DNA from: Rhodocollybia butyracea
Lineage: Eukaryota; Basidiomycota; Agaricomycetes; Agaricales; Omphalotaceae
DNA length: 64,000 nucleotides
NCBI GenBank assembly: GCA_015501585.1
Contig: JADNRY010000022.1
Location: 310,001 to 374,000 of the forward strand
Reading direction: 5' to 3'
Made by a program: the position numbers and the translations under genes. How positions within the stretch are numbered: the stretch's first letter is position 1; each line of letters opens with the position of its first letter. Under the pieces are notes generated by a model. The model was not told where the DNA came from, did not search any database, and saw nothing but the letters and a program-made list of their open reading frames with translations. Below, one piece after another: positions 12,952-24,627 of this stretch.

Positions 12952-13813
12952 ATTGGCCTGGTGAACATCAAACTTAAAGAAATGTAGATTTTTCCATTTA
13001 TTCAGATTGTACATCTCTCTCCCAACCCATCTTCGCTTTCGGGTGTGAAAGAGAAGACATTTTGTATTACCTGCTTGACCGTACCCGTACTCCATTGTAT
13101 CTACCTTTATAATATTTAATGTGCGCGGACCTAGAAGTTTGGACTGGCAGCGAACTTGGCTACGAGTCGATTATTCTGCAGAGGAGTCAAGCAATACTGG
13201 CCTGTTGTGGTGTGTATCTTCTCGTCTTCCATGCTCCTTGTTTCAGGCAGCAGCGATGGAGATAGCGTTTCTATAATGCAAACACCTCTTCCAAGTTGAT
13301 GCATAACTACAATATGTGAGGATTCACCGAAAAGCGGCGGTGAAATTCTCCTTCGACCATGCCTTACAAACAAGGACTTTTGCGGCTTGCAGTGTTTCTG
13401 AGATACGGCATGATAGATCGATAAGCGGAAAACAAAAGGGAATCGCCAAGATACCCAAATAAACAAGGAGTTTCAAGTACAAAAAAAACTGTTAGCTACA
13501 AGACAAGGATTCTATGCTATGGTATGCGGTACATGATGCGGCAAATGAGGTGCTATGGATGCGATGATGGAATGCAGATTGTGTTCAACACTGGAGTCTG
13601 GTAATAAGAGAACTGATTTCAAGTCTTCCGTCGCACGGGAGCTTCTGTCAGCGTTGCTCTTCGTAATTCCAGACCTCCGCTCCCAAAATGGAATGCCTCG
13701 GATAAAGGCAGGTCGTGAAGAGGAGGATGGCATGGACGACGTCGTTAAAGTCATATATGCATAGACATACGATGGTGCATGGATGAAATTCGAACATGAT
13801 GAAGGCTCGAGCC
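12952..13813. other. 3' flanks, no supported gene
   Basis: Open minus-strand frames exist (13131-13466, 13512-13817), but they begin at TTG/GTG rather than ATG and show no domain or splice structure. Confidence 0.5.
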
Positions 13814-14047
13814 TCACTGCTTGCGTGAGACGAACTTCTTCAAAGGGTTCTGGCTTCCCTGCGTCTGCTGTGACTGTCCATTCGTCCGATTAGGGTATGT
13901 GGAAGAAGGACTCGAGAACACCGCAGCGTACATCGCATGCGAATCGCGGGGTGACTGGTGGAAAGTCGGGAAGGCGTTGGGTGACGTGACTCCGGAGGGA
14001 AAAAAGCCGTGAGCAGTTGGTGGTGTAGTGTATGTGTAGGAAGACAT
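13814..14047 (-). CDS. Small uncharacterised protein (77 aa)
   Basis: Intronless ATG-started frame of 77 codons. The product is rich in Ser, Thr, Pro, Tyr and Gln and ends in a basic tail (LKKFVSRKQ). It has no membrane segment, signal peptide or recognised domain. A TATAAAAG box on the minus strand at 14206..14199 lies about 155 bp upstream of the ATG, as expected for a strongly transcribed gene. Function unknown. It could be the last exon of a longer gene, but no upstream splice acceptor is needed. Confidence 0.5.
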   Translation of the reverse strand: MSSYTYTTPPTAHGFFPSGVTSPNAFPTFHQSPRDSHAMYAAVFSSPSSTYPNRTNGQSQQTQGSQNPLKKFVSRKQ

Positions 14048-14198
14048 GATAATGGCGGTTATGAAGAGATCCGGAAGATTAAAGGAGTATAAGATGACGA
14101 TATAGATAATGCACCAGAGTAAAGAAAGTAGGGATTGGTAGGATACGAGGCGATGGGGGATTGAAACCAGCTAGGGATTGATTGGGACGGATCACTAG

Positions 14199-14206
14199 CT
14201 TTTATA
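14199..14206 (-). promoter_or_regulatory. TATA box of the 77-aa gene
   Basis: The minus strand reads TATAAAAG about 155 bp upstream of the ATG at 14047. Confidence 0.5.
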
Positions 14207-14226
14207 GAACCCCACTGGAGTGAGGA

Positions 14227-15190
14227 TCACGATAATTGTGTATACGTGTGGACACACAAGTACAATAACAGTAAGACTCGGCAACGGATCGCAGGTACTA
14301 TTGTTTTTGAGAACAATAGAGCGCGAGTAATTACTTCGATTAGGAGTCCACGTCTGGCACTACAGTCTGCTGATAAGGCACCGAATGAGTACGGAGATAG
14401 GCGATGTTCGAGCAGAAGTTTAGAGCAGAAGGCTAGAGAACACAGCAGATTCTCTTTGACCGAGTTGTCTTTGACATTGGAACATTTTATACCAGAGAAA
14501 GCGGAATATGCGGACGGTACCGTGTTGAGGAAGAACAAACTAACTTCTTAACACGGAAGGTGTCCTTGTCTACGAAAGGCAGGTGAGGAGCCAAAGCGCC
14601 CATAAGGAGAAGAAGGGCTATACAGAATTTCTGATCAGTTGCATGGAAAACGTTAAAGTGTAAATAAAATTGAATGAATTTACCTGGGGCGCATTATATA
14701 CACCCAAAGTATACAGCATCTGAGTCGTTTATGAGTCGTAAGTAACGATATTGGACACCTTTTCTCCATACAGACGCGAAGACTCAGAGCATGTTAGTAT
14801 GATGATGTTTCGTTAGAATTCTCCGTCAATTGCGCGAATGTATACAGATACACGGAGAGCATAGAGTTATTGTGTTTTCGTTGTTCAGACACTTCCGTGT
14901 GGGACAGAGAAACTCAGAAAGAACAAAAACCTGAAGCCGTGAGTCACCAGAAGCGATAGTATGTAACGTGATGTTTTGCTGTCACGCACGCGTTGTCCGT
15001 TACTATCAGAATATTTCGCTCTTTGTCTTTTCGGGGAGCCGCAAGGCGCTCTGTTAACAAATCTGGAACTTTTGTTCTTGCATGCAGTTTCCAACCCACC
15101 GCAACTGTCAAATTGTATCCATTTTCAATTCCCAGCAGGAGACTGACTTCAAATAACTTGTCGAAGGAAGGAGAATCGGAACTCTTAGAA
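14227..15190. other. Intergenic, no supported gene
   Basis: Upstream flank of RNase H1. Opposed open frames at 14227-14551 are mirror images with no domain. Confidence 0.45.
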
Positions 15191-16770
15191 ATGACTAAAA
15201 ACAGCAAAGTATACTACTATTCAGTCTTGAGAGGCAGAGCTCCAGGAATATACACCTCTTGGTGAGTGCATATCGGGTTCCACGCGTCAGCCGCTAAACA
15301 AACCTAGGGATAACTGTGAAGCACAAGTCAAAGGCTTCCCGGGTGCCAAATATCAAAAGTTTCCAACAGAACAGGCAGCTAAAGATTTCCTCGGAATGAC
15401 TGATCCTTCTGGATCTTCATCGATACAGACAGGCACCGCACAAACCATCGATATCAGCAACCGAACGAATCCCATTGAATCCATTCCGTCAAAAGGCAAG
15501 AAACGCAGCCACAATGACATGGAAGTTTACAATTCGATTTCTGAAACCAGCGAATCCACAGAGCCTCTAGTTGTCTACTCGGATGGTGCATGTAAAGGGA
15601 ACGGAAAGGTAGGTTCTATCGCTGGGATTGGAGTCTGGTGGGGTAATAATGACCCTCGGTCAGTTCTTGTCTCGTTGAATGCTTTTGGTCCCAGCTGATT
15701 CTGAAGCGTTTAGTAACTTGGCTGAACGTTGTCCAGGAGATCAAACCAATAACAGGGCTGAACTCATTGTACTGTTTTTACTTCTCCTTTCGTCCATCTC
15801 ATATCTGAGGATAGATTTTCAACAGGCCATCTGCCGTGTGCTGGAAACCACTCCGTATCGGAAAGGCCCACTAACGATTAAGACGGACTCGAAATACTGT
15901 ATACAGTGTGAGTTTTCAAACACTCTTTCTTATCTGCCTTCCTGACAAGTGTCTGGTCAGGCTTCAACGATTGGCTACCCAGATGGCAGCAGAACGGATG
16001 GCGTAGAGCTGATGGCAAGCCGGTCCTAAACGCTCCATTGATCCGTTACATCGCTGCTCTGCTCGACGCCCGATTCAGAATAGGTCAGAAGGTTTTTCTC
16101 GAGTATATCAAAGGGCATGCAGGATTCGAGGGGAACGAAGGTGCCGATGGCCTTGCAAATGTAGGTGCTACCATGGAGGAAGCGGAAGAAAGGGACTGGG
16201 ACGAGCTAAAGGATTCTTATATGGCCAAAGTCGAAGAGTTGATTGAAGCCCGGAAACTTCGCCTGGCACAGAAGAAGACTTCGCTAGAGGTTGTTGGTGC
16301 AGAAGCAGCCACCGAGGATTGGGAGAAGGAAGCACTGGAAACTGAATCGGGACTGGACGCACAATCTCCGAAGAACAACAAAGTGCGGCGAGTGGATGAA
16401 GCGCCAGATGCAAGTGCAAAAGGCAAACTACCTGTCGTTCCCGATCGAAGATACTCCGCAGGCGTTGCCCAACCCAGTGCTGAGGTATGTTTTTGCTTAC
16501 ACCTAGGAAGGACGTTTGCTCATTTCCACGCAGGATCTTGAGGCTTTTGCTGAGGATCTGGAGGACGAAGGAGAGGATGTCCAAGCTATTTCTACGACCG
16601 CTCGGCCACAACCTTCGCCGGAAAAGCAGTATTCTGCGAATTTAGAACAGCTCAGTGAGGAGGTATGTCGTATATATTTACCAAGATTGCTATGGTTAAT
16701 CGGAATATAGGACCTGAATGCTTACGCCGAAGCTTGGGAGGATGATACTGACTGGTCGGACTCATTATAA
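15191..16770 (+). CDS. RNH1: Ribonuclease H1 (type 2 RNase H with N-terminal hybrid-binding domain)
   Basis: Seven exons: 15191-15261, 15308-15658, 15714-15768, 15826-15907, 15961-16484, 16534-16662, 16711-16770; 423 aa. It cleaves the RNA strand of RNA:DNA hybrids (R-loops, primers) in nucleus and/or mitochondria. Residues about 5-55 are the hybrid-binding (Cauli_VI) domain (YYYSVLRGRAPGIYTSWDNC, VKGFPGAKYQKF). Residues about 108-255 are the catalytic fold, with the DEDD carboxylates visible in VVYSDGACKGNGK, NNRAELI, LTIKTDSKYC and GNEGADGLAN, plus the flexible-loop His in YIKGHAGFEG. The C-terminal 150 residues are acidic and coiled and are longer than in most homologues. All phases join. 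A second exon-6 donor and the tail exon look canonical. Confidence 0.96.
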
Positions 16771-16896
16771 TCTTGTAGTACTTGCATGTACATACTCTCA
16801 TTGACCCGTTATGGTTCATTCTATGTATATTATGCTTCTTGTAAGGCAGCACATAAAGTATAGATTAGATCGTTTATTTAATATGTTTAACAAAAC

Positions 16897-18165
16897 TCAA
16901 GCGACCTTCACAATAACCTTTTCTCCACTAATTTTGTTGTTTCGAAGCAAGTCTAATCCCACCTCGACACGATCCTTGAGCGAGCCGAAGGATTCATCCA
17001 GAAGACGGATCTTGTTAGGTTGGATAATTTTCGCCTCCAACAGAGCGGGTAGGATCTTTGGCATCAAATTGTCCTTCAAATAAGGAGTCTAACGATTTCC
17101 ATTAGAAACAACAACTAGAAGATGAACGCTAGTACTTGCCTCTTCAAACAAGAAGGTTCGCACACCAGCAAGCCTAGTACCTTTGGGCAGCGGGTTGAGC
17201 TCATCTGGGATAACCAGATACATGGTGTCAGACTCTTCGCTCCGAACCTTATTTCCAATTTTCAAGGGAAGCAGAACAGCGACCGTTCCCTCTGTGCTAA
17301 CCATCTTGGATATCGTAGCCATCGTACTCTGCGCAGTGATACAGTCTAGTACGAGGTTCAATTTACCGTCTTCCGAGGCAGCCACCACTGATTGTACGTC
17401 CTCGATCAGGGTGGGACTGTTGTAGTCAAAGGTGCTCGAAGCGCCGAGGGAACGAAGAAATTCATGATGCTTTGGAGAGGCAGTAGCGAGGACGTTTTTG
17501 TAGCCTGCGCTGTGAAGGAGTTGAATAGCGTACTGTCCAGTTGTAGAACCTGCGCCATATATGAGAATGGGCGCATTAGCGAGAGGGGGGGTTTCGGGCG
17601 AAGGGAATGCGGTTGGGTAGGGCAAGCCGAGATATTCAGGCTTGAATAATGTAGTAAAGGCAGTAACCAGGTTGTCTGGAATTGAGGCTGCTGCTTCAAG
17701 AGAAATGAAATCAGGAATCTAAAACAAACAGAACGACTTTAAATGCTTTTTCCCTCGGATAGTCAGAAAGATATGGTTACCTTTGAAGTAACCGATCTAG
17801 TTTGCAAAGTATACTCTTGCATACCCTTGGCTTCCGAGCTATGGAATGCGAATGCTGCGACCTGCACAACAAAGTCAATAAACACAAAGCAGCAGCCGGA
17901 GAATACTTACTCTATCACCAACTTTGAGATCGTGAACTCCTGGACCAACTTCTGCTATGGTTCCCGAAGCATTGAAGCCAAAAGTCATCGGAAAAGAAGC
18001 AGCCATGTAGCCCAAATCGTTGATATATGTATCGAAAGCGATCATCGAAGCGTATGCCACTTTGATCAGCACTTCGCCTTCACTAGGTTTAGGCGTAGGA
18101 ACTTGGATAACATCGAACTGCTTCACAGATGTTGTAGCGACTGCGGTATGAGTTTTTGAAGACAT
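16897..18165 (-). CDS. MDR-superfamily zinc-type alcohol dehydrogenase-like / enoyl-reductase-like oxidoreductase
   Basis: Exons 18165..17911, 17861..17781, 17718..17140, 17088..16897; 368 aa, normal for the family. The N-terminal GroES-like domain contains GEVLIKVAYASM and FGFNASGTIAEVGPG. The Rossmann NAD(P)H site is ILIYGAGSTTGQYAIQLL near the middle. The structural and catalytic zinc cysteines of true alcohol dehydrogenases are absent, so this belongs with the zinc-less quinone-reductase / trans-enoyl-reductase group common in fungi. Substrate cannot be inferred. The last intron uses a GC donor (GAG|GCAAGT...GTTAG); without splicing, the frame meets TAG. Convergent with RNase H1 (126 bp between stops). 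Confidence 0.9.
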
Positions 18166-19072
18166 GGCGATGTTGTTGAGAGGACGAGTTGGGATACAAA
18201 CGCGTTAAATAAAGCTGAGGCTGTTGAGGCTGACCAAGGATGGGGCTGAGGCTGACCAACACACAGACCTGAAACAAGATGGATGTGAAATGAGGATTAG
18301 TGGATTGATGATAGATCGGCGAACGCATCCCGGGGGAGCCCAAAATTAGAGTTAGATGTTGGAACAGGTCGGAGCATGTCAGATTCCGTGAGTAGCTTTG
18401 GACCAAGTTGAAGTCTGTTGAAGTACTGAAGCAAACAGAAGCATTCCTGCATTACATGAGGTCGACGTCATGATCACTGAGGATACTGATACGGTGCAAG
18501 TGCATCGGTCTTCTCCACCACGCTCATTATACAACCTCCACTCTCTCTAGAGACCTTATCTCTTCCCATCTCGTTCCACTGCCGGCGCCAAAGAGTGGCC
18601 AGATTATTAGATATACTGAAAGCTTCGCTTCGGGAGTAAAAATAATTGATGAAGAGAGTCACGCGGCGCGTCGCGAAGGTCAAAGCGTTACAACAGAACC
18701 CTTTGTTCGAAATTCACTCGGCCATCTGTATCGACTTGAATTCCTCTTTTCGCTCTTGCATTCCTGAATTTTGGTCGTTATCTGTCTCGGACTCGCACAC
18801 ACACACACACCTGTCCTGCGAAGCCAAGGAATTCCAAGAATTTTTCAGTATTGACTGCTTGAAGATCCACTTGAACTTTGAAGGACTTGGACTCTGCGGA
18901 GGAGGTGTGGGCGAATGCCGATTCTTGTACAGACTCTCATGATTTCTTTCTACCAGTATATGGATAAACTCCGATGTTATCCGCAAGCGCTCGATCTCAG
19001 ACTTGCGCTAATGTTTCATATCCGGTAATATAGCAATATTGGCCTCGTTCTCTCACTCACGAATTCTTCGCA
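18166..19072. other. Divergent intergenic region upstream of the RBR gene
   Basis: Includes a (AC)n microsatellite near 18798-18810 and the inverted GATA element at 18962-18982. No gene is supported; open frames lack domains. Confidence 0.5.
18962..18982 (+). promoter_or_regulatory. Inverted GATA-type promoter element (left RBR gene)
   Basis: GGATAA and TTATCC are separated by 9 bp, about 90 bp upstream of the RBR start codon. The same dyad recurs upstream of two genes in the inverted locus (32546-32563 and 35697-35717), with shared flanking gcgctcgatctc. GATAA is the core of AreA/Nit2/SreA-type zinc-finger sites; binding here is inference. Confidence 0.55.
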
Positions 19073-20205
19073 ATGGCTACTCCGCTGCCTCTGAGTAACG
19101 TTGACCGAGTATCCGCGCAACTCATAGCTCAGATCTCCCTCGATGATATCAACAATTTCAGAAGGACCAATCTCAACCTTGGAGCTGCTGGTCGCGCAAT
19201 AGAGTCGGACCATGAGTATGCGTTGCAGCTCATGGCGGAAGAATTTGATCAATTTCTGAACGCATTCGATGAGGTTACAATTGCTGATCAAAGCAACATC
19301 GCACCAGAAGGCAGCGAAGGTATCCCTATGTCTCCACTGGAAGATTCTTCGTGGGTGTCTGGATAAAATTTCTTACTCTTTATTGCAACCTGACTTCCGA
19401 CCTACTAGCGTTGTAATTGACGATTTCGATTTCGATGAAGGCGTAGGGTACGTTCTCTCCACCTTTTTATCGAGGGTGGTTATGAACACATTCAAAAAAA
19501 ACATATAGACAATATTTTATCGATCCAGTAACATGCGCGATATGCACGGACCCGGAAACCGACACTCCTTTCTTCGATGTCCAAGCTTGCGAACATCACT
19601 ACTGCAACTCGTGCTTGCAGCAGTATATCCAAACATGCATCGATAACGAGAGCATGTTTCCTCCAAAATGCTGTGGAAACATTATCAATCTTACTACTGA
19701 GGAAAATGGGCAAAGCCTGAAGCAGTCACTTGATGATCTTAATCCTTCGCTAGGCGTGCGCTTGCGAGCGAGAGCCATTGAACTTGATGTTCCTCCTAAA
19801 GATCGTTTATACTGCCCCAGTCCACGCTGTTCTGCATTCCTTGGGTCATGGAGCTCATTCAAGAACAGGTTCTCTGCTCCAGACACTGCTGGTCCATCAT
19901 TGGCCAGTGGCCCCGCTGTTTCTCAATTTCATCAATGTCCTTCTTGCTCTGGGCGGGCCTGTGTTCTCTGCAAGGAGCCCGCGCACTTGGGAGCAACGTG
20001 TCGCACTCAACTCTCAGTCGAAGAGGAGTTGATGGAGAACGAGTTTCGCAATCTTGCCCGCGAGAAAAGCTGGCAAACTTGTCCTGGTTGCAGCGCAGTG
20101 GTGGAACTCACTCAGGGATGTAGCCACATTACGTGCCGTTGTCGAAGTGAGTTTTGTTATGCTTGCGGTTCTAGATGGAAAGGTGTATGCATCTGTCGTG
20201 TTTAA
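19073..20205 (+). CDS. RBR-type E3 ubiquitin ligase (RING1-IBR-RING2), left copy
   Basis: Model exons 19073-19356, 19409-19447 and 19509-20205 give 339 aa. RBR ligases take ubiquitin from an E2 onto a RING2 cysteine before transfer to substrate. RING1 reads CAICTDPETDTPFFDVQACEHHYC to KCC. The IBR has LYCPSPRCSAF, FHQCPSCSGRACVLCKE, HLGATC. RING2 reads WQTCPGCSAVVELTQGCSHITC, with the catalytic Cys in HITC, then CRSEFCYACGSRW. The N-terminal 110 residues are acidic and helical. The first intron is doubtful: compared with the copy at 31257-32449 the expected acceptor is missing, and only a weak donor (GTCTGG) restores frame. It may therefore be partly mis-spliced or dying. Followed directly by a relict second RBR gene. 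Confidence 0.82.
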
Positions 20206-20359
20206 GTATTATGTATATGGAGCAGAGCCAAAATGGAAAGGAGTCCTCTTCAATCAAGCCGCGCAACTCATCACCCCACGTTTCCTTCGAACAAGATAAA
20301 TACGTTCCAGCTAATATCTTTGTTTTATATCGTTCCCTTCATACAACGCAATACTACTG

Positions 20360-20948
20360 ACTGTCTTTTGTCTTTCCCCCTCTCGTCATTGCTCAATTAA
20401 CACTGGACAACATCTACAATATCTCGTTTGCGTAAAGGCAAGTCCTGGGACAGCGCGCCACTATCAGACGAGGACATTGCTTTTAAACTCTTCGAGGAAA
20501 CAACTGCTCTCTCCCAAAATTTATCGTGTGCTATGAGTCTTCAGCGGGCTATTGACAGCGACCAAAATGTTGACTACCCTGGAACAAGGCGCTGTTGACG
20601 ACCAACGACATGTTCAAGCTCCTCAGATGGACAGATTTTGTCTGAACGGCCAGATGCGCAGAAGGCACTGGAGGATCCAAAGTATGTACTGGTGGTAACG
20701 TTCCACCACCCCCGTACCGATCCTACGATTATCCAGGGCTTTGAACAACGAAGACAGAAATCTAGTTACAGGCGAACTCGAGGAAAATATTGTCATTTCC
20801 TTACTGCCGAAGACAGGTTGTTGCGTTCCTTCACAATGAGTAGTTTGTTCTGACTATCTTTACCGATGTCTAATTCATATATCCTGTATAGGGTATATGG
20901 GGAGATCGCGTCCGCACTTCAGCTACTTTCCGAGCGCCTTGCAATCAT
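20360..20948 (+). pseudogene. Relict second RBR gene (N-terminal exon), left copy
   Basis: The DNA matches exon 1 of the RBR pseudogene at 29660-31131, read in the opposite orientation. Retained words include CTGGACAACATCTACAATAT, the acidic DEDIAFKLFEE-like stretch, GAAGGCACTGGAGGATCCAA and the exon-2 start GGAGATCGCGTCCGCACTTC. Several frameshifts and stops interrupt it. It breaks off at about 20948 inside the RING1 exon, where sequence of an F-box gene takes over. Confidence 0.85.
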
Positions 20949-21297
20949 TACCCGAGATTGAATTGTTCGTTGGCATTGGAGCAGGCCAAGTGGAATGCGG
21001 CACTACCTGACACTGACCCGCGTGTCGCTGCTTATGAGGATCGCGTGAGCTTGCTGTGAAGCGCCTCACTGAAGCATACAATGTCCAAGGTATTCTACTA
21101 TCCTTGGCATTCCCGCCAAGGATATTATCTCCGGACCAGGATCGTATTTTGAGTACTTCCAAGGCGAGCCTCCTGGTGCCGATTCGAACACAAGTGGTCA
21201 AGTTTCCAAAAATCCATGCAATCATCAGGGACAGGCGATCTGTTGGGTTTCATGAGGTGACACCAGGAGAGTTCGAGACCGTTGAATCGCCTACCTA
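20949..21297 (+). pseudogene. Relict 3' end of an F-box gene fused to the RBR relict
   Basis: Matches the last exon of the F-box copies at 33504 and 35807: GCCAAGTGGAATGCGGCACT, then GCTTATGAGGATCGCGTG, GATCGTATTTTGAGTACTTC, CCATGCAATCATCAGGGACA and GAGAGTTCGAGACC. Frameshifts (for example a lost 4 bp at about 21045, leading to TGA) rule out function. Only the last third of the gene is present, so the junction at about 20948 marks a deletion or rearrangement between RBR and F-box genes. Confidence 0.85.
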
Positions 21298-21669
21298 GGG
21301 ACATCGTCGGAGTCTTGGTTCAAAATATTCCTGACAACTTTTTTACCAAACGTCGACCACGAAATTAATACTAATATAACTTCTAAATGCGATACCTACA
21401 AAATGGCAGAGAAAAAAGTAACACAGAATCATAAATATATAGTTATGTGCTTACTAGGGTCCGTGAATTGTACTTGAAAGATATTAAACCGCAGAGGTAA
21501 ACCTAATTATACTGTTGTACTGCTGTTTCCTTCTTATGCCCAACCCCCTCCCATCCACCCTCTCCTGGACCCGACAGACCGAACGCGTCGCAGCGCAATG
21601 GACGAGTTAGAGAATATAAGCAGTCCTCCAAGAATTATGCTGTCTAGACTCTAGCCACCAGCAACATCC
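21298..21669. other. Intergenic, no gene seen
   Basis: AT-rich 3' flank between the F-box relict and the Skt5-like gene, closed in all frames. Confidence 0.5.
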
Positions 21670-23275
21670 CTACATGATGACGCAATCCTTATCCTTGGGG
21701 TTTTTCGAACCAATATCGTCGCCGCCGCGGTTCAACACAGATCCGGGCCCACCCGGCTGATGCATGACCTGAGTTGTAGAACTCCTCAGTCGTTGCGCAG
21801 CTCGTTTGTCCCCCTGTTCAGCGGCGCGTTTGTAGTAGGAGATAGCCCTAAATGGAAGGAAACGATGTAGGGGGAATCAAATTTCGTTAATATAAGTACC
21901 AGCGAGGAGTAAGACACATACTGAGGCAAGTCAGCAGGTGTACCTATTCCGACCTCCAAGAAGTAGCCCACAGCGTACATCGCCTTGACCAAGCCTGCGT
22001 CCGCAGCTTTTTCAGCCCATAAGAAAGCTTCTGTGTCGGATTGAGGAAGGACACCAGGCGAACCGACTAAGTACCATGCGGTTAGCGCAAAACAAGCATC
22101 CCGATGATTTTGTTGAGCGGCGATATTCTATGGAAAGGGTATCAGCAAGATTCGAATATGGCAGAAAATTCGCAAGGCACATAGTAGTGAATGGACAGTG
22201 CCGGATCCTGCGGACAACCCAACTTTCCGTACTCGTAGCATTCTCCTAGCCTGTAGGCACTCGGTGCATAGCCGAGCTCTGCGGCCTGGGCGAGTAACTC
22301 CGTTGCGTATTCGTAGTCTACGAACACAACGTTATCGATCCCTCGTTCGTGCAAGAGAGCCAATTCATGCAAAGCATGAGGGAATTCAGCGGTCGCATGC
22401 TCTGCGCTACGCTTTAGCCACTTGACACCCTCCTTGGGACTCTTCGACAGCCCTAGCTCTCCATTCAGCTCCGCAATACCCAATCGGTACATTGCACCTG
22501 GATGCAGCGAAGCTGCACCCTTCTTGAAGAACTGCAGCGCTTTCGCCGACTCCCTTCGACATCCCCATCCATTTTCGCAACAAGTTCCTGCTCGATATGA
22601 TGCGTCAGGATGACCATGCTTGGCTGCTAGGACGAACAACGGGTAAGCACGATCAAAGTCCTGCTTGTTCTTTGGTGTGCCGATACCGTTGGCGTAGCAA
22701 TCTGCGAGGAAATACTGTGAAGCAGGATGACCTCTGTCGGCTAGCCGTTTAAGTAAAGCCATGGCCTCCTTGACGATTTCCTCCCGCTTTTCCAAAGCCT
22801 TTTCAACCTGCAGGAGATTCCCGGGCGTGTTCTCTGGTATGGGCAGCGTTTTCGAGGCATCTATCATGAAGACAGCAAACTCGAATTGGAGATCAGGATC
22901 CTGTGTCTTTTTCGCATTTGCCCGGTAGAGCTCAAGAGTGCGTTCGTGGGAGAGAAGAGCTGCCTGGGTGCCGGGACGCAAATGAGAATGGTCAAGGATT
23001 GGACCAGGAGGAGGAGACTGCCCTCTTGTTGATTGAGCAGCTATTGAACGAGTCCCAGGGCCAATTGAGTAAGATTCGGGCATGTATGTCGATGGCGGCC
23101 GGCTTGCTGTCCCATTTCCAGCGTAAAAATCATCGGGATCGTTTGGCGGAGTGTACTGTGCCTCTTCATCGTCGTATTCTAGTTCAGCTTCTGGATATTG
23201 ACGAGGTCTTGCAAAGTCTGGCTGGTATTCCTGAGCCTGAGAATAGCTAGACGGTGGCCGCGGGGCGGCGTACAT
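21670..23275 (-). CDS. SKT5: Sel1-repeat protein, Skt5/Chs4-like chitin synthase activator
   Basis: Exons 23275..22181, 22127..21922, 21847..21670; 492 aa. The first 110 residues are disordered and rich in Pro, Tyr and Ser. The rest is a row of Sel1/TPR-like repeats (ADRGHPASQYFLADCYANG, AAKHGHPDASYRAGTCCENG, GAASLHPGAMYRLGIAELNG, AAELGYAPSAYRLGECYEYG, AADAGLVKAMYAVGYFLEVG, AAEQGDKRAAQRL). The C terminus is CVIM, a CaaX farnesylation box, as in yeast Skt5/Chs4, which tethers and activates chitin synthase III at the bud neck. That combination makes Skt5 the best call, though fungi have several Sel1 paralogues. Introns of 53 and 74 bp join in frame. Confidence 0.88.
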
Positions 23276-23549
23276 GGTGGTTTAGGATGAAAATTGGTTC
23301 CTGTAATTGGTTCCTGTAATTTCATGCTCAATAATAATACGTCAGTGTTTCAATATCATACTTTTAGCTACACAAATACACAATGCGCCGTATATAACCA
23401 CAGCAGAGTTATGCACGTTTAGCAGGTCCACTATGTATGGACGGTACGGCAAGGAAGAAGCCGGGGGGAGCAAGAAAGTTCATGGGAACACCAGGGGAAC
23501 TCATCTCCTAAACGGTTCTCTCTCAAGGTACTGAGATGCTAACAGCGTT

Positions 23550-24372
23550 TCATTTCGAATTTAGTTTGAACTGATCAACTACGATTTGAACTATATCTCG
23601 CCATTCCATCATGGCTCCTAACCCTGTTCGTCGTCAGCTACAGAACTTTATCCTGAACGACAGAAAGACTCACCGACATCTCCACAGGCCAAATTTTTAC
23701 CAATCGGACCAACAACCGTGTACCGTACAACATCTTGCACGACGCGAAGATGCTCCGCCGTTAGAGGATGCTCATACATGAGGGTGTTCATCGCTGGAAA
23801 TATGTATGTTGGGATAGTCGGAGATAAGGCACGAAGTAAGGATGTCTGAGGTTAAAAAGTTAGAGAGAAACAGTGATTTTGACAAGTTTCAGTACTGCAA
23901 GGTTATCGCATATTCCATGAGCAATCTTGGACAGTGTGTTTGCAGAACAGGGGGCAACAAGAACAATATCAGCCCAGCGCCGCAGTTCAATGTGAAGAAT
24001 AGGGTCTCCAATCTTATAATTACTCTAGAGGCTATTGTTAGAAAAAAATGACAGTAAAGGTATAAAGCAAAGAATCACCTTCCACTCATCTTTATCGACC
24101 CATACTCTACTTCCTACTTTGACTACATCGTCGACATTGAAGAAGGTAAGCGAAGGCTGAGTGGCGACCACCTCTACTTTGACCTTGTCGTGCTAATCGC
24201 CATTGAAAATGTTCATTCTTTTCAAGGACGATACAATTATCGACGACCCAACTTTCAACAATTCTTCGACAATCAGAGGTGCTTTGACAGAAGCAACACT
24301 GCCAGTGGTTATGAGGAGAACATGAGTGAATCCTTGTGTGCGCTCTTGCTCGGCAATGAAGATCAGGCCCAT
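23550..24372 (-). CDS. Phosphopantothenoylcysteine decarboxylase (HFCD flavoprotein), with an apparent frameshift
   Basis: This makes 4'-phosphopantetheine in coenzyme A synthesis, using FMN. Exons: 24372..~24250 (donor uncertain), 24192..24079, 24012..23896, 23846..23674, 23623..23550. Motifs: ITTGSVASVKAPLIVEELL (FMN loop), IGDPILHIELRRWADIVLVAP with catalytic His, SANTLSKIAHGICDNL, the PAMNTLMYEHP clamp, and LACGDVG. The in-frame TAG at about 24193 is explained by an intron ending GATTAG. In exon 4 the frame set by the upstream exons runs to a stop, while the frame encoding TYIFPAMNTLM is shifted by one: the CCC at minus 23822..23820 has one C too many. All donors available are phase 0, so splicing does not repair it. 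This means a recent mutation or a sequence error. Divergent from the antiporter. Confidence 0.85.
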
Positions 24373-24627
24373 GGCCGTCAGAATAGAGATTTGCAAATCA
24401 TCCAACTTTCCATCTCTTTCCCATCATTTGGTTAAATGGCTAGTACATAAAGAGCACATAAAGCCGAAGAGGCGGACTACTTAGTCTGATGGGAGCGGTC
24501 GTAGGCGGTCGTTGACACTTGAAAGGCTAAAGCCTTACCCTTCCCCAGGTAGAATTTTCTGAAATCTACCGGCTGAATTCTCCCAGGATTTCTCCACATA
24601 GAAATAACCCTTTCGTAGGCATTGAGG
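24373..24627. promoter_or_regulatory. Shared divergent promoter (PPC decarboxylase / antiporter)
   Basis: 255 bp separate the two inferred start codons. The PPC decarboxylase frame is open a little upstream of its ATG, so its true 5' end could lie in this interval. Confidence 0.55.

Noticed and set aside
13131..13817. Two minus-strand frames downstream of the 77-aa gene
   Set aside because: No ATG, no domains, and they lie in what should be 3' UTR.
24190..24195. In-frame TAG in PPC decarboxylase as a nonsense mutation
   Set aside because: It is the AG end of a short intron; joining the preceding frame to HDKVKVEVV restores the family sequence.
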